DNA of 64,000 bases, taken from contig NC_079147.1 of assembly GCF_945859685.1 (NCBI RefSeq), positions 50,002,946-50,066,945 of the forward strand, read 5' to 3'. The DNA comes from Eupeodes corollae (taxonomy: Eukaryota > Arthropoda > Insecta > Diptera > Syrphidae). The notes under the pieces are model-generated. The model ran no database searches, was not told where the DNA came from, and saw nothing but the letters and a program-made list of their open reading frames with translations. Each line of letters starts with the position of its first letter. Within the stretch, counting starts at the first letter, position 1. Below are positions 53,659-64,000 of the stretch, in pieces. The position numbers were made by a program, and so were the translations under genes.

Positions 53659-54898
53659 GCCGCGTTTTATTATCACCATGATCTGATCCGGATCTTGGAT
53701 TTACATGCATTACAACAACAACACAAGATCCTGCTTTGTGTTTGGATCTCAATTTGAGATCCAAAATTTAATTCTTTTTTTCACAACAAGGAGCGCTCTA
53801 TCATTGTGATTTCACATGTAAATGTTGGTATCATTGCAAACAAATTAAATAAAACCTGTATTGCCATATAAACATTTTAATTTAACTGAAATAAAATATT
53901 TTTTTAAATAAAAAGCGAGAAGCTTTATATTTATTTATTTGGTATATAATCCATGAAATAATTAGATATTTTAACAAAACTAATTAATTGGTGAAATTCA
54001 AATAATTAAGTCCAAAAAAATGTATATTTGACATAATTTATGGGTAATATTTTGCCCAAAAAAAAGGAACAAAAAAAAATCATTGAGCAAAATGTTCTAT
54101 GGGCAACTCTGCTTTAAATGTCAAAAAAACATAAATAAAATCGAGAAAGCTGCAGCAGAAAAAAATGTTGAAAATACTTTTACATGAGAATTTTTTGAAA
54201 TCATTCTTTTAATTGAAAATGGTTGTAAGAAACATTTAGGTGACATAAATTAGAACTCAGAACCGTCTAAACCATCTCAATGAAGAGAGTAGTTTTGAAA
54301 TGACAGTGGTTTGTATGTAACACTTCCAAGAATTTCGAGAGAAATCATACAAAATTCTTAAAAGTGTTACATACAACCCACCGTCATTTCAAAACTACTC
54401 TCTTTATTGAGATGGTTTAGACAGTTCTGAGTTCTAATTTATGTCACCTAAGTGTTTCTTACAACCATTTTTAATTTAAAGAATGATTTCAAAAAAATCC
54501 CACGTAAAAGTATTTTCAACATTTTTTGATTTTTGTGATTTGCACATTTTCAGAAGTTGTGGAGCTACAACTGGAACTTGAATCATCATCGATAACATTC
54601 AATAGGGATAAAATTGAATTCTTTGATTCTTCGCTTTCATCACTTTCAAATAAAAACTGCAAATTATAAAAGTTTTTAAAAGAGAAAAGAAATACAAATT
54701 AAAATGAATACTTCGATCAACCACAGCAGCTTCCATTTTGGGTATTTGTTTATATTTTGTTTGCTTCGAAATGTCACTTTTGAAAGAACGAATTTGACAC
54801 TGCTACCAAACTTTAAATAATAAAAAATATGATGATCCAATGCTGTTTTATTATCATGATCTGATCCGGATCAGATCACGGTGATAATAAAACGCGGC
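53659..54898. mobile_element. Fold-back DNA element with 36-bp TIRs and a long internal palindrome
   Basis: Bounded by TA at 53657-53658 and 54899-54900. The TIRs begin GCCGCGTTTTATTATCACC and differ at one position over 36 bp (53659-53694 and 54863-54898). The interior has a palindromic word (GGATCTCAATTTGAGATCC near 53744) and a giant hairpin at 54160-54527. It is inserted in a CR1-like LINE, which resumes on the far side. The minus strand near 54560-54655 has an open acidic/serine-rich stretch ('FLFESDESEESKNSILSLL') behind a TTTGCAG acceptor-like site. This may be a relic of a transposase gene. Superfamily uncertain (Tc1/mariner or PIF/Harbinger-ISL2EU by TA target). Confidence 0.85.
54160..54527. 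repeat. Long inverted repeat, two 175-nt arms with an 18-nt loop
   Basis: Left arm 54160-54334 and right arm 54353-54527 are reverse complements apart from scattered substitutions, by eye more than 90% identical. Shared words include TGGTTGTAAGAAACA, 'TGACATAAATTAGAACTCAG' and 'AGAGTAGTTTTGAAATGAC'. A transcript would fold into a long, nearly perfect hairpin. Confidence 0.95.
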
Positions 54899-54900
54899 TA

Positions 54901-55040
54901 ATGATATCACCAGAGGACCTTTTAATGCGAAAGCCGTACTATCGGTCATAAAGAAGATTTCGATCTTCGAGATATTTCTTGAGCTGATAATTAATCAGCC
55001 CTTCCATGTCAGAAGGGATGTAAGTGCAATCGGTCATTTA
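54901..55040 (-). mobile_element. CR1/jockey-like LINE, continuation past the fold-back element
   Basis: Aligns with 49040-49145 of the other minus-strand copy (AAAGCCGTACTATCGGTCAT against AAAGCCATACTGTTTGCCAT, and 'GAGCTGATAATTAATCAGC'). It is the upstream RT part of the LINE at 53335-53656. Confidence 0.8.
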
Positions 55041-55044
55041 TTTG

Positions 55045-57675
55045 AGAGCGAGGAAAATTCCCCTTTTTTGGGGATTAGCTGGACAATTTACACTCGTACA
55101 ACTACCTTAAATAAATCATTCAAAAACTTCATTGAACATTGTTTCGAAATTTGTTTAAAAATATCATATTAATAATCTTCGACTAAGGCATCTTGAAATT
55201 ATGAACTTAGAAATTGTAAATCCACTAACGTATACAATTTGTGTTCTATATTTCATGCTCTCTGATAAATCTTATCACTCCTTAGTTCATCGGAACTCAA
55301 ATTGCTTCATATAACTAAAAACAAATACTAAAAGTTTTAAAGGAAAAAAATATGATAAGATTTTTATAGTAGCACATCCTGTCCTATATCGGTGAGTTCC
55401 TATAGGAAAATATCATAAAAATAAAATACCCTAGATATATTAATACAATCTCAGCTTACTAGGATGCACTGCGCCGCTATTGCCACCATAACCACACAGT
55501 TTCCGCTTTCTTAAAAATTATGTGAACCATGAAGACTTGACTTGCGAGTTTTGCGGAATGAAGTCATACCGCGTACTCTTATACTCTTATATAGTCGAGG
55601 CTCGTAGGTGTCGTTCGTAGGTCTTTAATAAAAATGTTCACATAAGCATCAAGCATACTCTACTCGAGTCGTAGTAACTGCTTCTATATAAAATCGATCA
55701 ATTCAGGATATTATGAAATTTCGATTTACTTTTCGTATTTTTTTTTTTTTTTTTACTGAAGAAATGTTTCCCTTTCTCCAATCTAGGAGTCTTTTCTTCA
55801 GGCGCATTCGTGCTTGTGCGCCTGGAAAGACGTGTACGACAATATTACTGCATGCGGCTAAAATTATTGTGTTTGATAAACCAACCACGTTTGGGTGAGA
55901 ATTTCGGTGACTTTGGTGAACCATAATATCAAGACCGCATTGAACTGGAAATCCGTTTAAAATCCATACAACCATAAATGGAATGTTTTATCAACAAAGA
56001 TATAGACATACAAAGCTTGGATATATCTTCATTCATTTTATTATAACTAAACTATCATAATCATCATCATCATCATCATTATCATCATCAGCTTCACAAT
56101 AAAATAACCACAAAGACTGCAACCAAGATAGAATTCATGTCGATTGGTGCTGGAACTGAAATCGAGTAGTGTCGCATAGTTCAAGCACTATTTGTCAAAT
56201 AAGATCGAAATGTGTGATTAAAGGAGTGCACAATTTATAACCTTCTGTACTGGGTGGTTAGGATTTATATTGCAGGACCAAGGAGATGGATACGGCGACA
56301 GATATGAAAAAGGAGGAGGACTAAAAATATTAATGAAGAAACCCTTGTGATATGGTTATGAAAGGCCCTTTATATTTTTCCATTCTCATTTTAGTACCAG
56401 TTGGCATATGCCCTATACGTACCCATACTCATATTATGTGAGAGGCTTCTATAGAGATTATAGAAATAGGTACATCCTCATATACCTATGCATTTCAGAT
56501 CTAGGTCCTGATTGTTTGGATATATATGAAGTGGTATTCAATGTGTCCCTGACCAAATTAATAACAGAAAAGAATAAAAGAAAAAAATGTTTCAAAATTC
56601 TTGCCTAGAGAAGCATAATATTTACACTCAAAGCATATTTGAATTAATTATAATTTTTTAGGTTTATGATTTTAGTTTCTTTATCGAAATAAAAGCTCTG
56701 CCTTCAAATTCAAAAGAAGGTTTAAAGCCGATTTGACAGATTTTCTGCCGAATTAAGTGTTTGAAAATACAAAGTTCTTTAGTTATCAATATGAAAAAGA
56801 TGTGAAAGGTGATTGCTTTAGGGTTTATTTCAAGACAGTGTTGAATAAGATTTGGTATAACATATATTTGGTTTTCCATTAAGTGGTTTCATTTTGTTGA
56901 ATATACCCGTACTTTGGCAACTGCCACATTTGAAGCTATGGTTTTTTGAAAAATTTAAAGCAAGCTATTATTTTATAAAATTCTTCTGTTTAGTTGACTA
57001 TTCAAAAGATGTCAAAGAGGACTTTCACAGTCAGTTTCTCTTCAATTAAGTGGATTCTTATAACCGTCACTGGGATTTCCATTTTGACCAAGTAGCTGAC
57101 AGAGCCGATGCAACACCTTCTAAGAACGCTAAAGAATTTATGCTAAAACGGTTAAGAATAATTGTTACAAAAGTGATTTCGTTCTGATAAGGATTTCGTG
57201 GTCTAAACGTTTTATCATAAAGTTTTTGAAATATATTTAAAAAGTATGAAAATAATGTTCAAAACGGGTATTTCTCAGTTTGAGCATATAAAGGTAAAAT
57301 TAGAAATTGGATTCGGAAAAGGGAAATTGCGAGACTTGAGTGAGATTCTAAAATGATTTAATGTCTAAGATCATGAAATGAAACGTACTGTACCATTTCC
57401 GACAACTTAATCTGTCTTACAATTTTCTGGAACGCCTATGATCTGACACCCAGCAAATGTGATTATTGAAATTTTGTGCCATCTACATTAGAGATGATCG
57501 GCAGTTATTGAGTGTTTTAAAGTTTTCAGAAACAGAGTCCAGAGATTTTATAGCGGTCTGACTATCTGACGAAATACGGATATCAAACGTTGCTATCACG
57601 TTTTTTTTGACAGGACAAAACTTCTTTTATCATCAAAAGTGCCGCTTGGAAAACGGTAAGGCGGAATGAATATAA
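55045..57675. other. No assigned gene
   Basis: Includes a CAT triplet run (56059-56090) and a T tract at 55740. A GGATGCACTGCGCCGC word near 55464 resembles one at 27990 (GGATGCACTGCGCTGC). No conserved ORF. Confidence 0.4.
56059..56090. repeat. CAT triplet microsatellite
   Basis: Run of ATC/CAT units with one interruption. Confidence 0.85.
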
Positions 57676-57677
57676 AT

Positions 57678-57842
57678 TAGGTGGCACAATAGTCTGTTGA
57701 AAACTAGCCTCTAGAGACTTACAATCTCAACCATTCCTGATAGCGAGTAATGTTCCCAGGGATGAAGAGGACTTAGACTTTTCATGACAAGAATTACTCT
57801 TGGAGGATTTGTCATTTCCTTCAAAGTGGCAGTACCCGCGGT
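57678..57842 (-). mobile_element. tRNA-derived SINE, 3' part (split by an RTE LINE)
   Basis: Minus-orientation SINE: ATTAGGTGGCACAATAGTCT, 'CTTACAATCTCAACCATTCC', 'TTTCATGACAAGAATTACTC', 'TTGGAGGATTTGTCATTTCC' and 'GTGGCAGTACCCGCG'. It stops at that point, and the tRNA-like head reappears at 59336 behind an RTE LINE. Confidence 0.88.
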
Positions 57843-57845
57843 GAA

Positions 57846-59334
57846 CATCGGGTGCCTAGAACCTCAACTGGAGATTGGGTTCTAATCCCAGTGATAAGTT
57901 GTTGAAGGCAGCAAACGAAAGAGGGGGGAGAGGTGTTTCCACTAAGGCACTTCTCCTTATCCAGACGGCAGCGGACGAATTCTCGAGATGGAATCAACCG
58001 TGGCGTCTACAGTTCTAGTACGGTTTAACTACTTAGTGAACACCTTATAGGGCTTCTTCGACATATTCGGAGCCCAGGCCTGTAAGGAGCGGTTTATCCG
58101 GCTCCCCGTCCTTGGAGTTATACCAAGGATCTGGCCCTCCAGGTTGTGGGTTGTGCCGTTCGGGGTGACTTCTTGGCCACGTAAAAAATACCTTTAGTTG
58201 CGAAACACCAACAAGCCTCGGATACGGATGGATTCACTGTTGACAATCCAAGCAAATGAAATAAGGACAACGAACTTCTGATCTGTAAGTGAAATGTTAG
58301 GCCAAAGGAGAAATATGAAAGACATATTCTTCGAGCCTTCTGGCAGGACATATGAGCTGAGCAGTGCCCTGGCCATGACATGAAAATTGTTTTAGGAGAT
58401 TTTAATGCCAAGCTAGAAAGAGAAGACATCTTTGGTGGCATAATCCGGATATACGGCCTGAACGACACCACCTCCGACAACGGATTCAGGCTGTTCGATT
58501 TCGCTACGGGGAGAGACGTTCTGGTAGCTAGCATGCAGTTCACACATCTCAATATCCACAAGGGGACATGGAAATCTCCTGATCAATCAACCGTCAAAGA
58601 GATTGACCACATTGCGATCGACGCACGGAACTTCTCCCGTATACAGGATATCCGAACATTCCGAGGGGCCAACATTGACTCGAACTACTACCTCATTGTA
58701 GCCAAGGTACGGCTACGGGTATCCCGATCCAAGCCAAACCAAGGAAGTACTGTGAGAAGATTCGACACCAGCGCTAAAATCAAATGAAGAATAACTCTTG
58801 CAAATCGCTGCTTCTTTAGACTAAGGCAATTGAGAAGTAAAGTCCTCTCTAGAGCATCTAAAATCACCATCTATAAGACACTAATCATTCAGGTTCTCAA
58901 TTATGGCGCTGAGGGCTGTACCTGTCAGAGAAAGACGAGACCGTCTAAGGATGCTTCGAGAGAAAAATTCTTCTGGTGATTTTTGGTCCCGTACGCCTAG
59001 ATGGAGAATGGAGAAGAAGATATAACGACGAACTGTACGGGTTGTACAGCGACACTGACCTTAGTTAGGAGAATTAAAGTCCAACGGCTTACATGGCTAG
59101 GTCATGTAGAGTGGATGGACATCAACGCTCGGAAGGTCTTCGAATCCAATCGCGAGGGACGGCGCAGTAAAGGAAGACCGCGATTCAGGTGGTGCACCCA
59201 GGTGGGATAGGACCTCAACCAACTTGGCGTGCGAAACTGGAGACAACTAGCTAGGGACCGAGCTGGCTGGAGACGCATGTTGGTTGAGGCCCAGGTCCAC
59301 CCCGGACTGTAGCGCCACCTTAAGTAAATAAGTA
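57846..59334 (+). mobile_element. RTE-type LINE copy C with endonuclease domain, RT deleted
   Basis: The 5' region matches copy A (CATCGGGTGCCTAGAACCTC on). The 58380-58787 frame (135 codons) is an apurinic-type endonuclease part: 'MKIVLGDFNAKLERE' (catalytic D and N of the GDFN motif), 'YGLNDTTSDNGFRLFDF', 'THLNIHKGTWKSPD', 'EIDHIAIDARNFS' and 'RGANIDSNYYLIVAKVRLR' (N-Y where S-D-H is usual). Insect copies are often annotated as craniofacial-development-protein-2-like. A deletion of all RT then joins to the C-terminal domain ('ITIYKTLII', 'RRYNDELYG', 'GHVEWMDINARKVFESN'). It ends TGTAGCGCCACCTTAAGTAA. It lies within a SINE. Confidence 0.92.
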
Positions 59335-59335
59335 G

Positions 59336-59365
59336 GCACAGGCAGGGATTAAACCTAAGACTTTT
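59336..59365 (-). mobile_element. tRNA-derived SINE, head remnant
   Basis: GGCACAGGCAGGGATTAAAC then CTAAGACTT is the inverse of the B-box region of the SINE, displaced from its body at 57678-57842 by the RTE LINE. The B box carries a substitution (GATTAAACC for GATTGAACC). Confidence 0.75.
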
Positions 59366-59829
59366 CGCACAAATTTCGAATCTGTGCTTCTTTATGGGTG
59401 CTTTACTTGGAAGGTTACTTCAAACCTACGTAAATAGATGTCTTAAAAACATCCTAAGGTTTTTCTGGCCAAACCGTGTATTAAATAAGGTCCTTCATAG
59501 AAGAACAGGCCAGGAACCTATGGACTCTATAATACGAAGGCGTAAGTGGCAATGGATTGAACATACGCTTCGAAAAGGCAACAACTGCATTGCAGACCAA
59601 GCAATGCAGTGGAATCCGCTCACAAAAGAAGAAAGAAAAGCTGGACGACAGAGAAACACATGGAGGATAGTCGAGGCAGAATCAGCGTCGCTAGGCTAAA
59701 GTCGGAGGGAGCTGAAACACATCTCCGGAAACCGTACACGATGGCAAGAGTAGTAGAGCCCCTATACCCCTTAAGGGGTTCAAAACGGACTTAACAAGTC
59801 TGAGGACCCAAGTTATCAAGTAAGTAAAT
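59366..59829 (+). mobile_element. 5'-truncated LINE of a third family, RT C-terminal region
   Basis: The 59394-59699 frame gives 'TYVNRCLKNILRFFWPNRVL', 'LHRRTGQEPMDSIIRRRKWQ', 'WIEHTLRKGNNCIADQAMQW' and 'RQRNTWRIVEAE'. This is the C-terminal domain of a widespread LINE type, distinct from the RTE copies. A frame change continues 'VVEPLYPLRGSKRT' to a stop near 59792. The end is CAAGTAAGTAAATG. The start is shifted relative to an upstream 'SVLLYG'-like segment. Confidence 0.85.
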
Positions 59830-60230
59830 GCGACGAAGCTTTGAGGCGAATAGAAGAGCTTACAGCTATTTCTTTGCTAAATACCAAGAGAAGTTAGGAG
59901 GAGTAGGGTGTCCAGTGCAGCAGATTGGATCGTGCAAAGCTTTGGACTTTATTTATATTGTCGCGGTTTATAAAGTAGTCTACTATACTGCCACACCGTA
60001 CATTAAAATCGGTCGGATTACCGAAGTGTTTAACCAATCCGTGATTCGGGATTGTAAGCGCTATTTATTACCAACAGTTTTTGCCACTTTCTTGTATACG
60101 CTTCCTATTTAGTTTTTTGTCGAAAATAAAACCCAGATATTTAGCCTCGTCTGAGAATTTTAATTGGGACGGAGAGGCTTCCGCCAAGTTTGTATTCTCT
60201 GGTTCGTTGCTAGGTACTGCATGACTTTCT
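59830..60230 (-). mobile_element. LOA/Loner-like LINE fragment
   Basis: The reverse strand gives 'PSQLKFSDEAKYLGFIFDKK' and then 'GNPTDFNVRCGSI', 'YFINRDNINKVQSFA', with 'NLLHWTPYSS' where GALRTTPT is expected. It matches the minus-strand LINE at 43.5-46.0 kb (GAAGCTTTGAGGCGAATA is shared near 59836 and 43952). Truncated at both ends. Confidence 0.75.
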
Positions 60231-60529
60231 CTCCGAACTTATTATTATATGGGCTGTCTTCTTCTAAGAGCGCCAAGGACATTGATTGTCCTGTAAATTA
60301 CAGCACAAATTATCTTCTGGTTTACTGCCATTAGCCCTAATGGAATTCTGCCCACCATTTTTTTTTAAGGCTTAGAGCAAGGCTTAGGCTGGACGATTAT
60401 TCTCTTGTTTATTGATAGAGACTGGAAGTGCAGCTCACATGATTTTATTTATAGTATCTGGTCAAAAAATTTAATAAAATATATTCAATTTTTTAAAAAA
60501 AATTGATTTGATAGTGTTTAAAAATATGC
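60231..60529. other. Uncertain, possibly more LOA-like LINE
   Basis: The reverse strand has short coding-like stretches up to about 60370, then AT-rich sequence. No clear motif. Confidence 0.3.
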
Positions 60530-61510
60530 CCTTACAGTTCGGGAAAGAACGTCTTTAAAATCTCCTTGGATCAATAGAAGGCTTACTGAATTAGAGAATG
60601 TTAAAATGGGTCCGGAAAAACTGAAGATAGACTTCGTTTTATTCAAAATACAAGTTAATATCTTTTATACTGACTTCGTTAAAGCTATTGATAGAGTTCA
60701 TCGCAAGCTTCTAATTAAAAAATTTGAGAAAATAGCGTTCAAGATCTGTTTTTTAGGATGATTGGAATCTTATTTGGCTGAATCGGAACGGGTTGTAAGA
60801 ATTGGAAATGATCAATCCTTCTGTATTGAAGTATTGTCGGGTCTTCCTAACAGTAGTCATCTGGGACACCTTCATTTCAATCTTTTTTGTAATGACATTC
60901 CTGACACGTTAAAGTATGCAGATTGTCTAATGTTTGCTCACGATTTAAAACTTTACTAACCTATATCAAAGATAGAAGACTGCCTACAGTTTCAAAAAGA
61001 CATAGATAAACTTTATCATAGGTGTTAATATAATCATCTTGAATTAAATATTTTCAAATGTAAAATGTTTGAGCTTTTCGTTCAATACCAAGAAATTTAT
61101 ATAGTTACGAGTAGGATAGGAAGTTTTCTTTTTCTTTACATATTGATTTCTTCATATCGAAAGCAAATTCGGTTCTTGGTTTTTTTAAATCAAAAAAGAT
61201 TTACTCACTTTGCGTTGAGAAATTTGCTTTGATCCATCATATGAATCTATGTGCGCATTTATCGATTTGAAATTTTTGAAAATCCGCCGAGAAACCTTGA
61301 GTACACTTTTTTTTAAGTAGTAGACTAGTTGTTGCAAGAATTATCTCACCTGAGTTATTAAATTGTACGCCCTTTTATTTTCTAGAGAGAAATCTTAGAA
61401 ATAGAGCCGCTCTTTTTCTTGTTCCTAAAGAAAAACTATATATCACGTTCATTATCCTTTTTTTAATTCAATTAATCTTGAAGTCGACCTTCTAATGGAT
61501 ACTTTCTCTA
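60530..61510 (+). mobile_element. LINE reverse transcriptase fragment
   Basis: Plus-strand frames give 'FYTDFVKAIDRVHRKLLIKK' (first catalytic D), 'ESYLAESERVVRIGNDQSF', 'VLSGLPNSSHLGHLHFNLF' (the PQG block, damaged), 'YADCLMFAHDLKLY' (FADD with the first D changed to H), 'PISKIEDCLQFQKDIDKLY' and 'NHLELNIFKCK'. Weaker C-terminal similarity follows to about 61510, including 'ISKANSVLGF'. The catalytic change and stops show it is inactive. Family style is similar to the minus-strand remnant at 40.8-41.9 kb. Confidence 0.85.
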
Positions 61511-61519
61511 GATTTTTTA

Positions 61520-64000
61520 ATAATAATCAATAAATGAATTAATTGTAAAATGTAATCAAAAGAAAAATGTTTGTATTCAGGTTAGGACCATGTAACATTG
61601 CGTATTTTTATTACTATACAATGTATTATGCACGTGTCTACGTCACTGAGCTCCCCACATATTTGCTTTTCACATCGAAGACTAGAACCTTTACAACAAG
61701 AATTATTTTCCACATTTTAAATTCTCTTAATTCAATAATTTCTCATTTAGTTTATTCTCAAAAACTATCCAACTTTACATGGCGAGAATTGAACAATTCT
61801 TCCATAAAAAAGCTTTTTACATAAGCCATCTGGATTTGGCTTATAAATTGTCATAAGTCGTACCATAAAACGGGTAGATGAAGGTTATTTCCTGGAAATT
61901 GAATTTATATCAAAATATAATAAATTCAAAGGACTTAAGAAAATTCTATGTACACAATAATTTTGATCAAGGTTTTGTCAATCAAAGTTTATCCATAAAA
62001 TTCATAAAAGTCATCTCAAAATGTATTATTCATCGCCCGTCACTATCCCAAAAGTTTTTTATTTGTATATTTAATAATTTTGTGCAATAATTTTAAAATA
62101 GAATTCAACAAAAAGAGACACAACAGCAAAATGACACGTTCTTGGCGACATCTGAGAAGAACAAATAAACTCCTTAACATAATGCATATACAGCAAGGAT
62201 ACTTCCCGTCCAATGCTTCTAAAAGAATACAAAAACATTGTTTTTTTTTCGTCCTTTAAATCTCAACTCAAACTAAAAACAAAATTAGAAACTAAATATT
62301 TTCCATTCCTGATGAAATTTATTTAGAAAAATAAAAAAGAAAAAAAACGAAGAAGAAAATAGAAAACTTCTCAAGAAGACATTCTTTGGCCTGGTTTTTT
62401 TTTTGTTCCTTCAAATAAAATCTGCAAAGAAAAATAAAGTAAAAATTCGAAATCAAGGATATTTGAACTCTTTTTATTTTCTGCTCCTTTTTTTATTGCA
62501 CGGAATGTGTTTTCCTTTCTCTAGCTATAGATTCATAGATACATTTATAGATACTAGTTCGAGGGAATATCTTTATATATTTATGGCAATAGCGCGCCCA
62601 TTTTATTGAAGAAACTTTTTTGGGAGAGATAACCTAATTAATGAGTTTCCTTTTTGCATCCCTCAAGTGGAACATGGAAAGTCATTGTTTGCTCGTGGAA
62701 GTTGGTCTGCATCAGAACCAGAACCATAAGCAGGAGCAGCGGCATCAGCATCGGGATCTGTATGGCGGCAGTAGCATCATTTCAGAAAAGATACAATATG
62801 TGCGGGTCCGGGTGATTCCGGCCGGTCGTCGCTCGTCGTATAAATTGGGACAAGGGATGATGGGTATGGTGGGATAGGGTATATAAGAATTCTACCCTAT
62901 ATTCGACTAAAGCTCAAAAAAATACCCAACGAAAGAGGCTGGCAGCGAATATTATAATTTTCTAAATTGCAAACTTTATTCGCCCCATGAAGATGATATT
63001 ACCCTTATCGTAGAATCCTGCGTTTCTTTCTTTTTTGTTTTTGTTTTTCCTTTTTTTATCCGTCAGAAGGTATATGAACCTACATTTAAGATTTTTCTAT
63101 TTGTATTTTTTGTTTTTCTCTGTGACGAACCCAACCCGATGGATTTCCTGGGAAATGAGCCAGAACTCGTTTCTGGCATCCTGGTTTTTAATATACTATG
63201 TAGGTATTTTTGGCATTTCTGTTTTTCTTTTTCGTTGTTTTTGTTGTCTGATGTAAACCAATTTATTAAAATTACTCGTATTACGTGGTTCGGAAAAAAA
63301 ATTCCCAGAATTTAACTAATATTTTATTCAACCTTGACATCATCTTTTCTTTAACTTAGTTTAGTTTAGAGAGAAACAAGAAGAATAAAAACACAAACTG
63401 GATAATCGAAGGGCGTGTCGTCGCCCAATCCAGTGATGGACTAGAAGGACGAAGAGAGATGATAATGATAGATAGAAAGTTGGGTGGATTATAAATTTTT
63501 AGGTAGAATGAACACAATGTTAGAAAAAAAGGTTTAGTACTTTGGTAGAATAAAAACTAAAAGAAAACAAAAACTTGTTGAAATGCTTTTTTTCTTTTTT
63601 GTATATTTAATTAAATATACGAAAGGTTTTTTTTATGGAAATTTGTTCTTTGATCATAATTCGTTACTTTAAGACTATTTTTCCGACCTAACTCTTAAAT
63701 ACATTTTTGTTTTCTTTTTTTGCACTAAACTTTATGTTGCTATATTGATCTCCCAATACTATCTTTTTGGATAAAGTTCAAACTCGTGTTTCGAGTTTCT
63801 ATTAACTTTTTGATGGGATTCACTTTTTGGATCGTAGGATTTTTTTAGAAAATAATATATACTCTAAAATTCAGTAAACTACAGTTAAATAGGTTTTGAC
63901 TATAGCATAACATGACTAAAATTCGACGTTTTCTTTTTATTCACTTATCAGAAACACACATACATATATAAAGTTATGATCAAACTAAATAGATTTTTAG
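61520..64000. other. Unique-looking DNA, no assigned gene
   Basis: Includes a slightly GC-richer block at 62690-62880 with a 78-codon ORF (62641-62877) of low-complexity His/Gln content, T-rich tracts, and GAT-rich sequence near 63455. I cannot support a gene. Confidence 0.35.

Noticed and set aside
55713..55975. Overlapping ORFs on both strands near 55.7-56.0 kb
   Set aside because: They run through a T tract and show no motif; likely chance.
58118..58561. 147-codon minus-strand ORF
   Set aside because: It is antisense to the RTE LINE endonuclease region.
62641..62877. 78-codon His/Gln-rich ORF
   Set aside because: Low-complexity composition and no homology that I can recognise.

Overview
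The window looks like AT-rich euchromatic DNA of an insect, most likely a fly (Diptera). The pointers are long A/T tracts, TACATACATA-type microsatellites, CAA/GAT triplet runs, and a transposon set (RTE, CR1/jockey-like and LOA/I-type LINEs, BEL/Pao, Tc1/mariner, pogo, tRNA-derived SINEs) typical of insects. This is inference; no species-diagnostic gene is present. No conserved host protein gene, rRNA or functional tRNA gene could be recognised. The window reads as intergenic or large-intron DNA filled with decayed and nested mobile elements.

Layout. 1-5 kb: a SINE fragment, a CR1/jockey-like LINE and two pieces of an abundant tandem-repeat element. 5-12.9 kb: mostly unique DNA with microsatellites and two unassigned ORFs, one with a signal-peptide-like start. 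8.6-9.3 kb and 12.9-16.2 kb: copies of a DINE-1/HINE-like (putative Helentron-derived) family, one carrying a full-length tRNA-derived SINE with a 10-bp target duplication. 20.0-21.4 kb: another complete copy, flanked by long direct repeats. 22.5-26.6 kb: a mariner-type transposase split by a 3.17-kb insertion containing BEL/Pao integrase. 29.7-30.6 kb: an internally deleted RTE LINE. 32.6-33.3 kb: two SINEs. 36.2-40.3 kb: a Tc1-like element with an apparent spliceosomal intron, a complete HINE-like copy, and a second Tc1-like element with nested terminal repeats and a SINE in its right arm. 40.8-49.2 kb: LINE remnants on both strands, including a LOA-like LINE inserted in an opposite-strand relative with a 13-bp target duplication, and an RTE LINE inside a CR1-like LINE. 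51.4-55.0 kb: mariner and pogo remnants, then a CR1-like LINE interrupted by a 1.24-kb fold-back element with a 175-nt-arm hairpin. 57.7-61.5 kb: a SINE split by an RTE LINE, followed by three more LINE fragments. The rest is unique-looking DNA.

The elements do not work as a pathway; what links them is insertion order. The nesting gives relative ages: the SINE is younger than the HINE-like and Tc1-like copies it sits in, the RTE LINEs are younger than the CR1-like LINE and SINE they interrupt, and the fold-back element is younger than its host LINE. The strongest candidates for something undescribed are the HINE-like family with ~174-bp satellite-like monomers, the fold-back hairpin element, and the SINE family.
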